Shown piece by piece: positions 32,048-41,619 of a stretch of 50,471 bases of DNA. The position numbers and the translations under genes are program-made. Each line of letters begins with the position of its first letter. Positions within the stretch are counted from its first letter, which is position 1. Origin of the DNA: an uncultured Lachnospiraceae bacterium (GTDB taxonomy: Bacteria; Bacillota; Clostridia; Lachnospirales; Lachnospiraceae); contig CANBFE010000029.1 of assembly GCA_947367855.1 (NCBI GenBank), positions 1 through 50,471 of the forward strand, in the 5' to 3' direction. The notes below the pieces were generated by a model. It saw only the letters and a list, made by a program, of their open reading frames with translations. It searched no databases and had not been told where the DNA came from.

Positions 32048-32919
32048 TGAAAGCAAAGAGAATGATAACCAATGCGGCCTGCTATGTCTTGCTGACAATC
32101 CTGAACATTATCTGGGTATTGCCTATCCTGTTTGTGGTTCTGACCTCTTTCCGTGAGGAGGGCGGTTCCTATAAGACCTATATCTGGCCCAAGGGATTTA
32201 CCCTGAATAACTATAAGGAACTGATCATGGGTATCAACAGCAAAATCACAGGAGGTACGAATATTGATTTTACCAGGTGGTTTTTGAATACTCTGGTGAT
32301 CGCCATTTTCAGCACCCTGCTGTCCGCATTTTTTGTACTGTGTGTGTCGTATGTAATGAGCCGTCTGCGCTTTAAGATGCGTAAGAATTTTATGAACATT
32401 GCCATGATACTGGGAATGTTCCCGGGCTTCATGTCCATGATCGCCGTGTACTACATCCTGAAGGGCCTGGGACTGTTGGAGACAGGTACCCTGAAGCAGC
32501 TTTCCCTGGTGCTGGTCTACTCGGGAGGAGCGGGTCTGGGCTTTTATATGGCAAAGGGATTCTTTGACACCATATCCAGATCCATTGATGAGGCAGCCTA
32601 TATTGACGGCGCCACCAAGTGGGATACCTTCATCAAGATTACGATTCCGCTGTCCAAGCCGATTATTACCTATACGCTGCTGACCTCTTTCATGGGTCCC
32701 TGGGTGGACTACATTTTTGCAAAGGTTATCATGGGCAATGATACCAAGTATTACACCATTGCCATCGGCCTTTGGACCATGCTGGAAAAGGAATATGTGG
32801 ATTACTACTATACCCAGTTCTATGCGGGCTGTGTGCTGATTTCCATTCCCATTGCCCTGGTGTTCCTGCTGTCCCAGAGATGTTATGTGGAAGGTGTTGC
32901 CGGAGCCGTGAAGGGTTGA
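32047..32919 (+). CDS. malG: Maltodextrin-type ABC importer permease, MalG type
   Basis: The second permease, 290 residues with six membrane segments. The EAA loop DEAAYIDGATKWDTFIK, then ITIPLSKPI, fits MalG. WYLNTLVIA-type sequence appears as RWFLNTLVIAIFST. The C-terminus YVEGVAGAVKG is the usual MalG ending. It starts one base before the end of malF. After its stop comes a promoter and then a terminator-like hairpin before the pullulanase gene, so expression of the enzymes may be adjusted separately from the transporter. Confidence 0.88.
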   Translation: MKAKRMITNAACYVLLTILNIIWVLPILFVVLTSFREEGGSYKTYIWPKGFTLNNYKELIMGINSKITGGTNIDFTRWFLNTLVIAIFSTLLSAFFVLCVSYVMSRLRFKMRKNFMNIAMILGMFPGFMSMIAVYYILKGLGLLETGTLKQLSLVLVYSGGAGLGFYMAKGFFDTISRSIDEAAYIDGATKWDTFIKITIPLSKPIITYTLLTSFMGPWVDYIFAKVIMGNDTKYYTIAIGLWTMLEKEYVDYYYTQFYAGCVLISIPIALVFLLSQRCYVEGVAGAVKG

Positions 32920-32930
32920 TGGTGTTTGGC

Positions 32931-32960
32931 TTGACAGTTATGTGTGAAATGATGTAAAAT
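32931..32960 (+). promoter_or_regulatory. Promoter upstream of the pullulanase gene
   Basis: TTGACA (32931-32936) is perfect; TAAAAT (32955-32960) follows after 18 bases, preceded by TG. Transcription would start about 32967, right at the following hairpin. Confidence 0.65.
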
Positions 32961-32968
32961 AATGACAG

Positions 32969-33008
32969 TGCTGCTGCAGTCTTTTCTTTGTATTGCAGCA
33001 GCATTTTT
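32969..33008 (+). terminator. Intrinsic terminator or attenuator in the pullulanase leader
   Basis: TGCTGCTGCA (32969-32978) and TGCAGCAGCA (32994-33003) pair perfectly around a 15-base T-rich loop, followed by TTTTT. It lies between the promoter at 32931-32960 and the ribosome site of the pullulanase gene. It may end malEFG transcription, attenuate the internal promoter, or both. Confidence 0.8.
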
Positions 33009-33025
33009 AGTAGGAGAGACAGAGC

Positions 33026-35026
33026 GTGAAAAATGGTATAGCTGAGAACATGGCTTTTTTCGTGAGCAGGGAATTTGAAGAGAAGTTCAGGTATGACGGA
33101 AAGGACCTGGGTGCAGAATGCACGGATGGAAAGACTGCATTCAGGGTGTGGAGTCCCCTGGCGGAGAGAATTGAACTGCGTCTGTACAAAAACGGAAATT
33201 CGAAAGATGCTTATCTGAAGAAGGAGATGGAGGCCGGGGAGAAGGGTGTCTGGAAACTGGAATTTCCGGAGAGCCTGCACGGAGTGTATTATGACTATCT
33301 TGTGCGCATAGAGGGAAAGGATACCCGCACTGCCGATCCTTACGCTGTGGGATGCAGCTGCAACGGACACAGAAGCATGGTTGTGGATCTGAGAAAGACG
33401 GATCCGCCGGGCTTCGAGAGGGACAGAGCCCCCCGGGCAGGAGAGGAGCGGATTATCTACGAGTTACATATCAAGGATTTCTCCTACGATGAAGAGAGCG
33501 GTGTGCCCGGGGAATATCGGGGCCGGTATAAGGCATTTACCGTGACAGGGACTGGAGGCGACTATCCCACCTGTGTGGAATACCTGAAAAAACTCGGTAT
33601 CACCCATGTGCACCTTCTTCCGTTCTTTGACTATGGGTCTGTAGACGAATCCGGGGACCAGGGACAGTTTAACTGGGGATATGACCCGGTGAACTACAAT
33701 GTGCCCGAAGGTTCCTATGCCACGGACGTCACCGACGGCACGGTGAGGATAAGGGAGTGCAAGGAGATGATCCAGGCCCTGCATGAAAACGGGATCCGTG
33801 TCATCATGGATGTGGTTTACAATCATACCCACCAGGCGGATTCCTGGTTCCAGAGGATGGTTCCGGACTATTATTACAGGTACAACCCGGACGGAAGCCT
33901 GGCCAACGGTTCTGCCTGCGGAAACGATATTGCGGCGGGACGGGCCATGGTGGACAATTATATCGCGGATTCCGTGATGTACTGGGCCAGGGAATATCAT
34001 ATGGACGGATTCCGCTTTGACCTTATGGGACTGCTCACCGTGGAACTGATGAACCGGATCCGTCGGGAGCTGGATGAGGAATTCGGTCCCGGGGAGAAGC
34101 TGCTGTACGGGGAACCCTGGAGCGCGGATGATTCTCCCATGGAGGAGGGAACAAAACCTGCCCAGAAGTGGAACGCCGGATACTTGAGCGAGGGCGTGGG
34201 AATTTTCAGCGATGATACCAGGGATGCGATCAAGGGAAGTGTTTTCCACGCGGGGGATCCCGGGTTTGTCAACGGGGGAGAAGGTCTGGAGACTGCCATT
34301 CTCCAGGCGGTGACGGGATGGAAGAACGGAGGGGCCTGCTTTATGCCAAAAAGCTGTGCCCAGATTATCAATTATGTCTCGGCGCATGACAATTACACCC
34401 TATGGGATAAGCTGGTATTGTCCATGCGGGGGGAAAAGGCGGATTTTGACCTGTGCTATGAGGATGTCCTGGCAGCCAACAAGCTTGCCGCATTCATTTA
34501 TTTCACCTGTCAGGGAAATCTGTTTCTGCAGGCAGGGGAGGAATTCGCCCGGACCAAACTGGGAGAGGACAACAGCTATTGTTCCACGCCGGAACTGAAT
34601 ATGCTCAGATGGCACAGAGCAGTGGAATACAGAGAACTGGTGGAATACTACAGAGGCCTGATACAATTGAGAAAGCAGATGCCCGGACTGTGTGACAAGT
34701 CTCCTTCCGCAGCAGAGCGCATTCATGACGGCAGAGTCCACCGGAAGGGGGTCGTGTCATTCAGGGTGGACAACAGGGAGGCGGACCGTCCCTCTGTGTG
34801 GGAATCCCTGTTTGTGGTTTATAACGCGTCCTCCAGGGCATGTACCGTCAGCCTGCCGGAAACCTGCGCTTCCGCGCAGGAAGCGGACGTCTGGGAGGTT
34901 CTGGCAGACGGAAAGGAAACGGACTGCCGCAGGCAGGCGGAGATCACGGAGCGGGGAATCCGGGTAAATGCCCACAGCGGCATGCTGTTGGGCAGAAGGG
35001 TAAAGGAAATGACAGACTGTGCGTGA
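33026..35026 (+). CDS. pulA: Type I pullulanase
   Basis: Pullulanase cuts alpha-1,6 branches in pullulan, glycogen and maltodextrins. The 666 residues have no signal peptide, so this enzyme works in the cytoplasm on imported oligosaccharides. An N-terminal CBM48-like domain (FRVWSPLAERIELRLY) precedes the GH13 barrel. The type I signature is FNWGYDPVNYNVPEGSY. Catalytic residues are the nucleophile near residue 332 in GFRFDLMG, the acid/base near 363 in LYGEPWS, and the aspartate in SAHDNYTLWDK. The start is GTG at 33026 with AGGAGAG upstream. A promoter and attenuator-like hairpin control its entry. Confidence 0.92.
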   Translation: MKNGIAENMAFFVSREFEEKFRYDGKDLGAECTDGKTAFRVWSPLAERIELRLYKNGNSKDAYLKKEMEAGEKGVWKLEFPESLHGVYYDYLVRIEGKDTRTADPYAVGCSCNGHRSMVVDLRKTDPPGFERDRAPRAGEERIIYELHIKDFSYDEESGVPGEYRGRYKAFTVTGTGGDYPTCVEYLKKLGITHVHLLPFFDYGSVDESGDQGQFNWGYDPVNYNVPEGSYATDVTDGTVRIRECKEMIQALHENGIRVIMDVVYNHTHQADSWFQRMVPDYYYRYNPDGSLANGSACGNDIAAGRAMVDNYIADSVMYWAREYHMDGFRFDLMGLLTVELMNRIRRELDEEFGPGEKLLYGEPWSADDSPMEEGTKPAQKWNAGYLSEGVGIFSDDTRDAIKGSVFHAGDPGFVNGGEGLETAILQAVTGWKNGGACFMPKSCAQIINYVSAHDNYTLWDKLVLSMRGEKADFDLCYEDVLAANKLAAFIYFTCQGNLFLQAGEEFARTKLGEDNSYCSTPELNMLRWHRAVEYRELVEYYRGLIQLRKQMPGLCDKSPSAAERIHDGRVHRKGVVSFRVDNREADRPSVWESLFVVYNASSRACTVSLPETCASAQEADVWEVLADGKETDCRRQAEITERGIRVNAHSGMLLGRRVKEMTDCA

Positions 35027-35123
35027 AAAACTCCCCGTGTCGGCAGACAAGAGATAAAGTAACCGGGGTAAACCCCTGAAAATAGAAAGCGAGCGTCCGT
35101 CAAGTCGGACAGGAGGTAAAGGT

Positions 35124-36791
35124 ATGAAGAGAGCAAGCGGGATACTGCTTCCCATTGCCAGTCTGCCGTCAAAGTACGGCATTGGATGTTTTTCAAAAGA
35201 AGCATATGATTTTGTTGACAGGCTTAAGGAGGCAGGGCAGAGCTACTGGCAGATTCTTCCCCTGTCTCCCACAAGCTACGGGGACTCTCCCTATCAGTCA
35301 TTTTCTTCCTTTGCGGGGAATCCCTATTTCATTGACCTGGAGGCGTTGATTCAGGAAGGGGTTCTGACAGAGGAGGAGTGCCGGGCATGTGATTTCGGTT
35401 CGAATCCCGGGAAGGTGGATTACGGTAAGCTTTATGAGGAGCGTTTTCCCCTGCTGCATCTGGCCTACGAGCGCAGCGATATCGCGCGGAATCCGGAGTT
35501 TGTGCGTTTTACCCAGGAGAATGCCGGATGGTTGGAGGATTACGCGCTGTTTATGGCCGTGAAGAAACGTTTCGACGGGGCTGCATGGGAAGAGTGGGCA
35601 GAGGATATCAGGAAGCGTTGGTCCAATGCCCTGGATTACTATAGAAGGGAATGCTATTTTGACATAGAATTTTATAAATATCTTCAGTTCCAGTTCCATG
35701 TACAGTGGAAAAAGCTGAAGGCCTATGCAAACGAAAACGGGATTTCCTTTATCGGGGATATTCCCATCTATGTGGCTTTTGACTCTGCAGACGCCTGGGC
35801 CCGGCCGGAAATGTTCCAGTTCGATGAGGAATTCAGGCCCACTGCAGTGGCAGGCTGTCCGCCGGACGCTTTCTCCGCAACAGGACAGCTGTGGGGCAAT
35901 CCGCTCTATAAGTGGGATTACCACAGGCGGACAGGGTTTGAGTGGTGGTGCCGGAGACTGGAGCACTGCTTTAAGCTGTACGATGTGGTGCGGATTGACC
36001 ACTTCCGGGGATTTGACGAATATTACAGCATACCCTATGGGGCGGAGACTGCCGTCGGCGGCCATTGGGAGAAAGGCCCCGGCATGGAGCTGTTCCGGGT
36101 GCTGCAGAGCAGGCTGGGAGACAGCGCCATCATTGCGGAGGATCTGGGCTTCCTCACGGATACTGTGGTGCAGCTGCTGAAAGACAGCGGATATCCCGGG
36201 ATGAAGGTGTTGGAATTTGCGTTTGACCCCAGGGAAGAGACAGACTATCTGCCCCATAGTTATGACAGGAACTGTGTTGTATACACGGGCACACATGACA
36301 ATGAGACACTGGTGCAGTGGTACAAGGGACTTGACGAGGAATCAAAAGCCTTCGCCACGGAATACATGAATAACGCGAATACGCCCGATGAGGAAAAATA
36401 CTGGGATTTTGTGCGGCTTGCCATGATGAGTTCTGCAAATACCTGTATTACGCCGCTGCAGGATTTCCTGGGACTGGACAGGGAGGCAAGGATCAACAAG
36501 CCTTCCACCCTTGGGGGAAACTGGGAATGGCGGATGTCGGAAGATATGTTTTCGGAAGAGATGGTGAAGAAGATATACGGGCTTACGAAGATCAGCAGCA
36601 GGCTGCCTGAGACAGAACAGAAGCGGCTGAAGGAGGAGGACGAAAAGCGCAGGAAAGCGGCTCTGGAGGAGATGGAGAAGCTGGCCCGGAAGAAGGAACG
36701 GGAGGAGACTGCAGGGAAGAAGGGGAAGGCCCGGGGGGCGGCCCCGGAAAAAGCAGGGAAGCCTGCCGACAGCGCAGAAGACAGAAAATAA
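35124..36791 (+). CDS. malQ: 4-alpha-glucanotransferase (amylomaltase)
   Basis: MalQ transfers alpha-1,4-glucan segments between maltodextrins and releases glucose. This GH77 protein has 555 residues. SYGDSPYQSFSSFAGNPYF is the family opening. The nucleophile aspartate is in VRIDHFRGF, the acid/base glutamate in IAEDLGF, and the third aspartate in GTHDNETLVQW. The enzyme core ends near residue 500; about 50 further residues rich in Lys, Glu and Ala form an extra tail not usual for the family. AGGAGGTAAAGG precedes the ATG. It lies 97 bases after pulA with no terminator between, so they are probably cotranscribed. Confidence 0.93.
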   Translation: MKRASGILLPIASLPSKYGIGCFSKEAYDFVDRLKEAGQSYWQILPLSPTSYGDSPYQSFSSFAGNPYFIDLEALIQEGVLTEEECRACDFGSNPGKVDYGKLYEERFPLLHLAYERSDIARNPEFVRFTQENAGWLEDYALFMAVKKRFDGAAWEEWAEDIRKRWSNALDYYRRECYFDIEFYKYLQFQFHVQWKKLKAYANENGISFIGDIPIYVAFDSADAWARPEMFQFDEEFRPTAVAGCPPDAFSATGQLWGNPLYKWDYHRRTGFEWWCRRLEHCFKLYDVVRIDHFRGFDEYYSIPYGAETAVGGHWEKGPGMELFRVLQSRLGDSAIIAEDLGFLTDTVVQLLKDSGYPGMKVLEFAFDPREETDYLPHSYDRNCVVYTGTHDNETLVQWYKGLDEESKAFATEYMNNANTPDEEKYWDFVRLAMMSSANTCITPLQDFLGLDREARINKPSTLGGNWEWRMSEDMFSEEMVKKIYGLTKISSRLPETEQKRLKEEDEKRRKAALEEMEKLARKKEREETAGKKGKARGAAPEKAGKPADSAEDRK

Positions 36792-36837
36792 TCAGCAGGG
36801 AAAAGACAGGAAAACTGGGGCATGGGAGGAAATCGGA

Positions 36838-38790
36838 ATGAAATATGTATACGGAAAACAGGATTGGAAGACATTCGAAAGAGGGGAAGAAAACTGCTTT
36901 CTGATGACCAACGGTCTGGGGGGATTTTCTTCACTTACCATGATAGGCTCCTGCAGCCGGAATGATCATGCTGTTTTGATGTCATGTGTGCATTCCCCCA
37001 ATCACCGCTACAATATGATTCACAGGCTGGAGGAAGTGCTTTCCGTTGGGGAACACAGTTTTCACATATCCAGTCAGGACGATGTGGATATCGCCTGCAG
37101 GGAGAAGGGGTATGTCTACCAGATCGGATTTACTTATGAGGATTATCCGCAGTGGACCTATCTGGCGGAGGGTGTGGAGGTGGTGCGCACCATTGCCATG
37201 ATGCAGGGGGAGAACACGGTTGGAATCTCCTATGAGGTCAGGAACCGTTCCGGGCAGGAAGTGAAGCTGGAGGTCTATCCCCATCTGGAATTTGTGCCCA
37301 AAGGGCATCCTCTCTCAAAGGAACAGAAATTTGCCATAGACGGGGACAGGATTCTGTCCAATGGGCAGGCACTGCATTTCAGGACCAATGGAGAGTTCCG
37401 GGAGATGCCCCTCGTCTTCTGTGACGGTCTGCACTATGCCTATGACGTCTGCGACGGGAGACGGGAAACCGGCTCCACTGCGGTAAACCACGGCATTTCC
37501 TGCGGTATTGCGCCGGGTGAGACGCAGACCCTCTGGATGGTTTACGGCGTGGGGGCAGAGCTGCCGGATATGGAGGAGATTCTGGCGGATATGCGGCGGC
37601 ACAGGGAGGCCCTGCGGGAGCAGGCGGGATTTCAGGACGAAACTGCAGCCGCCCTGGCCACAGCGGCCCATCAGTTTATCTCCTATCGTTCCTCAACGGC
37701 AAAGCAGACAATCCTGGCAGGTTTTCCCTTTTTTGAGGACTGGGGCCGGGATACCATGATTGCCATGATGGGCTGCTGCCTTGCCACCAGAAGATATGAG
37801 ACCGCGGAGAGCATCCTGAAGACATTTATGGCTTATTGTAAGAAGGGGCTCATGCCGAATCTGTTTCCGGAGGGAAAGGAGGCTCCGGGGTACAATACTG
37901 TGGACGCCTCGCTGCTCTTTATTCTGGCAGTGTATGAATATTACAGGAAGACCGGGGATGCGGTCCTTGTAAAAAGCGCCTACCAGACCATGGCAGAGAT
38001 CATTGACTGGTACCGGAAGGGAACGGAATATGGTATAAAAATGGACGACGACGGGCTTGTTATGGCAGGTCAGGACTATGACCAGGTGACATGGATGGAT
38101 GTGCGGGTGGGGGAGATTCTGCCTACGCCCAGACACGGAAAGCCTGTGGAGATCAATGCCTACTGGTACAATGCCCTGTGCATAATGGAGAAATTCAGGG
38201 AGTTTTTCCCCGAGGACGAGAGGGATTACGGAGCCTTGGCCGAACAGGTGAAAAGCAGTTTCCGGGAGAAATTCTGGAATCGGGAAGCCGGATGCCTGAA
38301 GGATGTGATCTCGGGGACAAAGGCCGACAATCAGATCCGCTGCAATCAGATCTGGGCAGTGTCCCTGCCTTTCTCGGTGCTGGACCCGGAACAGGAGAAG
38401 CAGGTGGTTGAGGTTGTGTTCCGCAGGCTCTATACGCCCTACGGGCTCAGGACCCTGGATCCCGGGGATGAGGAATTCCGCGCCTTTTACGGCGGGCCCC
38501 AGCTGGACCGGGATCTGGCCTATCATCAGGGAACCGTATGGGTCTTCCCCCTGGGGGGATATTATCTGGCCTATCTGAAGGTAAACGGATATTCCGAGGA
38601 AGCCAGAAAACTTGTAGTCAGCCAGCTTTCCTATATCGGGGCTGCGCTGCGGGAGGGATGCGTGGGACAGCTGCCGGAGATCTATGACGGCGGGAACCCG
38701 GTGTCTTCCAAGGGATGCTTTGCGCAGGCCTGGAGCGTGGGAGAGATTCTGCGGGTATATGACGCCCTGCGTTCACAGGAAGGCGAATGA
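36838..38790 (+). CDS. Glycogen debranching-type enzyme (amylo-alpha-1,6-glucosidase family)
   Basis: A 650-residue cytoplasmic protein with an N-terminal beta-sandwich domain (LMTNGLGGFSSLTMIG) and a C-terminal (alpha/alpha)6 barrel of the GDE_C/GH133 type. Likely active-site areas are FPFFEDWGRDTMIA, NTVDASLLFI and VTWMDVRVGE, with further acidic residues in YHQGTVWVFPLGGYY. Such enzymes remove alpha-1,6-linked glucose stubs left during glycogen or maltodextrin breakdown. It follows malQ by 46 bases with GGGAGGAAA before the ATG. Together with pullulanase and MalQ it completes the debranching of imported or stored glucan. Confidence 0.88.
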   Translation: MKYVYGKQDWKTFERGEENCFLMTNGLGGFSSLTMIGSCSRNDHAVLMSCVHSPNHRYNMIHRLEEVLSVGEHSFHISSQDDVDIACREKGYVYQIGFTYEDYPQWTYLAEGVEVVRTIAMMQGENTVGISYEVRNRSGQEVKLEVYPHLEFVPKGHPLSKEQKFAIDGDRILSNGQALHFRTNGEFREMPLVFCDGLHYAYDVCDGRRETGSTAVNHGISCGIAPGETQTLWMVYGVGAELPDMEEILADMRRHREALREQAGFQDETAAALATAAHQFISYRSSTAKQTILAGFPFFEDWGRDTMIAMMGCCLATRRYETAESILKTFMAYCKKGLMPNLFPEGKEAPGYNTVDASLLFILAVYEYYRKTGDAVLVKSAYQTMAEIIDWYRKGTEYGIKMDDDGLVMAGQDYDQVTWMDVRVGEILPTPRHGKPVEINAYWYNALCIMEKFREFFPEDERDYGALAEQVKSSFREKFWNREAGCLKDVISGTKADNQIRCNQIWAVSLPFSVLDPEQEKQVVEVVFRRLYTPYGLRTLDPGDEEFRAFYGGPQLDRDLAYHQGTVWVFPLGGYYLAYLKVNGYSEEARKLVVSQLSYIGAALREGCVGQLPEIYDGGNPVSSKGCFAQAWSVGEILRVYDALRSQEGE

Positions 38791-38828
38791 CGGATTTCGG
38801 GAAATACGCAGTCTGAGAAGGAAATAAT

Positions 38829-39542
38829 ATGTATCGGAATTATATTTTTGATTTTTACGGAACTCTGGCGGATATCCGCACAGATGAGGAAATGCCGTAT
38901 TTATGGCAGAAAATGAGTGAAATTTATTCAGCCCTGGGAGCCTCCTATCAGCCGGAAGAACTGAAGAGCGCTTTCCGGCTTCTGGAGAGGCGGGAGACGG
39001 AGCGGATCGGCACGCCGGAGGCGGAGCCTGATCTCACCAGGGTATTTGCCCTGCTGTATCAGGAAAAGAGGGTTGCCTGCGATGAGGCCAGGGCCAGGAT
39101 GACCGCGGTTACCTTCCGGGCTTTGTCGCGGAAATTCCTGCGGACCTATGAGGGGGTGGAGGAGCTGCTGCAGGAACTCCGCAGGCGGGGAAAGGGAGTT
39201 TATCTGCTCTCCAATGCGCAGACGGACTTTACCAGGCCCGAGATCGAAATGCTGGGACTGACAGGCTATTTTGACGGGATCTTTATCTCGTCGGAGCAGG
39301 GCTGCAGGAAGCCCTCGCCTTTCTTTTTTGAAAGACTGATGAAGCGCTACGCACTCAGGCCGTCGGAGAGCATTATGATCGGAAACGATGAGAGGGCGGA
39401 CATTGCCGGGGCCCGGCATGTGGGTATGGATGCTTTGTATATCCATACGGAGATTTCACCTGAGGAGTACGGCAGGGTGGAGGCAACCTACCGGGTGATG
39501 GATGGAGATTTCCGCAGAATACGTCATCTGGTGCTGAAGTGA
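38829..39542 (+). CDS. HAD family hydrolase, YjjG-like phosphatase
   Basis: A 237-residue cytoplasmic HAD-superfamily phosphatase. All four motifs are visible: DFYGTLAD (motif I, Asp nucleophile at residue 9), LLSNAQ (II), CRKPSPFFF (III, lysine) and IGNDERADIAGA (IV). The helical cap between motifs I and II is of subfamily IA. The substrate may be a sugar phosphate or nucleotide; its position at the end of the glucan operon would fit a sugar phosphate (inference). It lies 38 bases after the debranching gene and is closed by a bidirectional terminator. Confidence 0.86.
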   Translation: MYRNYIFDFYGTLADIRTDEEMPYLWQKMSEIYSALGASYQPEELKSAFRLLERRETERIGTPEAEPDLTRVFALLYQEKRVACDEARARMTAVTFRALSRKFLRTYEGVEELLQELRRRGKGVYLLSNAQTDFTRPEIEMLGLTGYFDGIFISSEQGCRKPSPFFFERLMKRYALRPSESIMIGNDERADIAGARHVGMDALYIHTEISPEEYGRVEATYRVMDGDFRRIRHLVLK

Positions 39543-39556
39543 GAAAAACAGGCATG

Positions 39557-39604
39557 AAAAGAGCCGGTTCAGTGAAGGGATTCACTGTCACCGGCTCTTT
39601 TTGC
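39557..39604. terminator. Bidirectional terminator between HAD and ABC permease genes
   Basis: AAAAGAGCCGGT (39557-39568) pairs with ACCGGCTCTTTTT, and an inner AGTGAA with TTCACT extends the stem. A-run on one side and T-run on the other serve both convergent genes. Confidence 0.88.
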
Positions 39605-39625
39605 GGGAAGACCAGGGCAGACGGG

Positions 39626-40417
39626 TCAGATATCCCGCCTGGTCAGGACAACGCACCCCAACAGGGAGTATACCGAAGAAAACACCAGTCCCACCACGGC
39701 GCCTTTCCAGTCTGCCATTCCGGAATACCTGACAGGCCCATAGGAAAGATTTGCATACAGCGTGTAGTCACACCACTCAGTCATATGGAAGAGAGCGGTA
39801 AAGTTCAACAGCAGTGTCTGGCCCAGACCACTGCCCAGGACCAGTACCGCAGCCACTCCCATGGCGCTGCTCCGGGTCAGAAGGATAACCAGGATAAACA
39901 GCGCCGAAAAACCCATGGAGATAGTCCAGGTATGGACAAAGTAGAAAGCCAGGCTGTCCACTGCACTGTTTGGTACCAGTGTGCCGAAACATGTGTTTAC
40001 CAGAAGGTTGTAGACAAGGAGCGCCGCAAGAAAAACAAAGTTCAGAATGCCTGCCGTCAGGAGCTTGCTTGCCACATATTTCCACCTGTCACGGTGCAGG
40101 GCCATGATATTTTTCATAAATCCGCTGCTGAAATCCAGACTGACGAACAGGGCGGCCAGAATTCCGGTAATGGTGGTGAAAACGCCCCCGTCTATGCCGC
40201 TGTCCCGAAACATCATCAGAAGATCATAGCTCTTCAGCGTTTCCACAGTGCTTTGCAGCGCAAGGCTCATCTCACCTGCGCCCAGTCCTTCCGGGTCTTG
40301 AAACCGCCATATCATCCAGTAGGCCAATATTGTCATGGCCAGCAGGAAGGCCAGGCAGATATAGAGGGATTTGGTCCTCTTCAAACGATATAAGTCCATG
40401 CGAAGCAGATTAAACAT
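39626..40417 (-). CDS. ABC-2 type transporter permease
   Basis: A 263-residue membrane protein with about six spans, of the BcrB/ABC-2 kind. It starts MFNLLRMDLYRLKRTKSLY, the usual amphipathic opening of such permeases, and ends in YSLLGCVVLTRRDI. The ATG at 40417 follows AAGGAG and lies 8 bases inside the end of the ATPase gene, so the two are translated together; an in-frame codon further upstream is not a likely start. It forms an exporter with the next protein. The cargo may be an antimicrobial peptide or lipid (inference from the family). Confidence 0.82.
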   Translation of the reverse strand: MFNLLRMDLYRLKRTKSLYICLAFLLAMTILAYWMIWRFQDPEGLGAGEMSLALQSTVETLKSYDLLMMFRDSGIDGGVFTTITGILAALFVSLDFSSGFMKNIMALHRDRWKYVASKLLTAGILNFVFLAALLVYNLLVNTCFGTLVPNSAVDSLAFYFVHTWTISMGFSALFILVILLTRSSAMGVAAVLVLGSGLGQTLLLNFTALFHMTEWCDYTLYANLSYGPVRYSGMADWKGAVVGLVFSSVYSLLGCVVLTRRDI

Positions 40418-41372
40418 GGGATTTTGTCTCCTTTCTCTGTTCTGTGATCCCGGCGCCGTCCATGCGGGCCAGAAAATACTCTTCCAGATCCATGTGATGA
40501 AAACCTGAGGCGTAGACCTGTATCCGGTTTTCAATGAGATACCGGTTCATGGCCCCGCCCTCCTGCAGACCGTACAGATGCAGGGTGCTTCCGTCCTCCG
40601 CTTCCGCCCGGATATCAGGCCTGTATTCCTGGATCAGAGCCAGGGCGCGGCGGGGATCGTCCACCTGGATGAAGAAGTAGTCTTCACAGTTTCGCTCCAG
40701 TTCTTCCCGTTCCAGCTGCTCTACCAGGTTTCCGTTCTGGATGATTCCGTAATGGGTGGAAATCTTGCTCAGCTCCCCCAGGATGTGGGAACTGATGAGA
40801 AAGGTTTTGCCTTCTTCATTCAGTTTCAGAATCAGCTGTCGTATCTCACGGACGCCTTCCGGGTCCAGGCCGTTGATGGGTTCGTCCAGGATCAGCAGAT
40901 CCGGATTGCCCAGCAGGGCCAGGGCTATGCCCAGACGCTGTTTCATTCCCATGGAAAAAGTCTTTGCCTTTTTGGGTTCGGCAGGGGACAGTCCGGTAAG
41001 GCTGAGCAGGTCGTCCACTTTCTTTTCGTCCGCCAGGCCGATGCATTTTGCTTTCACCATCATATTCTGCCGGGCAGTGAGATTGGGGTAAATACCGGCA
41101 GATTCGATGAGACAGCCGATTCGTCTGGCCGCAAGGGGACTGTGGGACGGTTTTCCGTACAGGCTGATCTCGCCTTCCGTGGGATGCGCCAGTCCGCAGA
41201 GCATTTTCAGGGTGGTGGATTTTCCTGCGCCGTTTCTTCCGATAAATCCGTAGATGGCGCCCTCCGGAACCTGCATATTCATATGATTCACGGCGGTTTT
41301 CTGCTTATATTTTTTGGTAAGGGCCCTGGTCTCCACAGCCAGGGGGATTCGGGTTTCCTTTGTCAGTTCCAT
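40410..41372 (-). CDS. ABC transporter ATP-binding protein, BcrA type
   Basis: A 320-residue ATPase subunit: Walker A GRNGAGKSTT, Q-loop CLIESAGIYPNLT, signature FSMGMKQR, Walker B LLILDEPINGLDPEG and H-loop ISSHILGEL. The C-terminal 90 residues form the extra domain seen in BcrA/antibiotic-resistance type ATPases. It precedes and overlaps the permease gene. AAGGAG lies 7 bases before the ATG. No two-component regulator is next to it, unlike many Bce-type systems. Confidence 0.87.
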   Translation of the reverse strand: MELTKETRIPLAVETRALTKKYKQKTAVNHMNMQVPEGAIYGFIGRNGAGKSTTLKMLCGLAHPTEGEISLYGKPSHSPLAARRIGCLIESAGIYPNLTARQNMMVKAKCIGLADEKKVDDLLSLTGLSPAEPKKAKTFSMGMKQRLGIALALLGNPDLLILDEPINGLDPEGVREIRQLILKLNEEGKTFLISSHILGELSKISTHYGIIQNGNLVEQLEREELERNCEDYFFIQVDDPRRALALIQEYRPDIRAEAEDGSTLHLYGLQEGGAMNRYLIENRIQVYASGFHHMDLEEYFLARMDGAGITEQRKETKSHV

Positions 41373-41540
41373 TTGATTCTCCTTCCCGGGCCACGGTCCT
41401 GTATGCAGTCGGCTTCCGGACCCATCTGTAAGATAGTATAAAGGGAAAAGGTTTAAAAACTGCTCAGGAAAGTTTAAGAAAGTGTAAAGTTAAGTATTTA
41501 TGATATATGGAAGAATTATGCAAACCGGATTAAATTTAAG

Positions 41541-41569
41541 TTGCAATATCCCCTTTTGTCGACTACAAT
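41541..41569 (+). promoter_or_regulatory. Promoter of the Mrr-like gene
   Basis: TTGCAA (41541-41546), 17 bases, TACAAT (41564-41569). Leader about 45 bases. Confidence 0.75.
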
Positions 41570-41619
41570 ATATGATTATAGGGTTCGCGCAGCGGTTCTT
41601 TTACGAAGAAGGATGAAAA

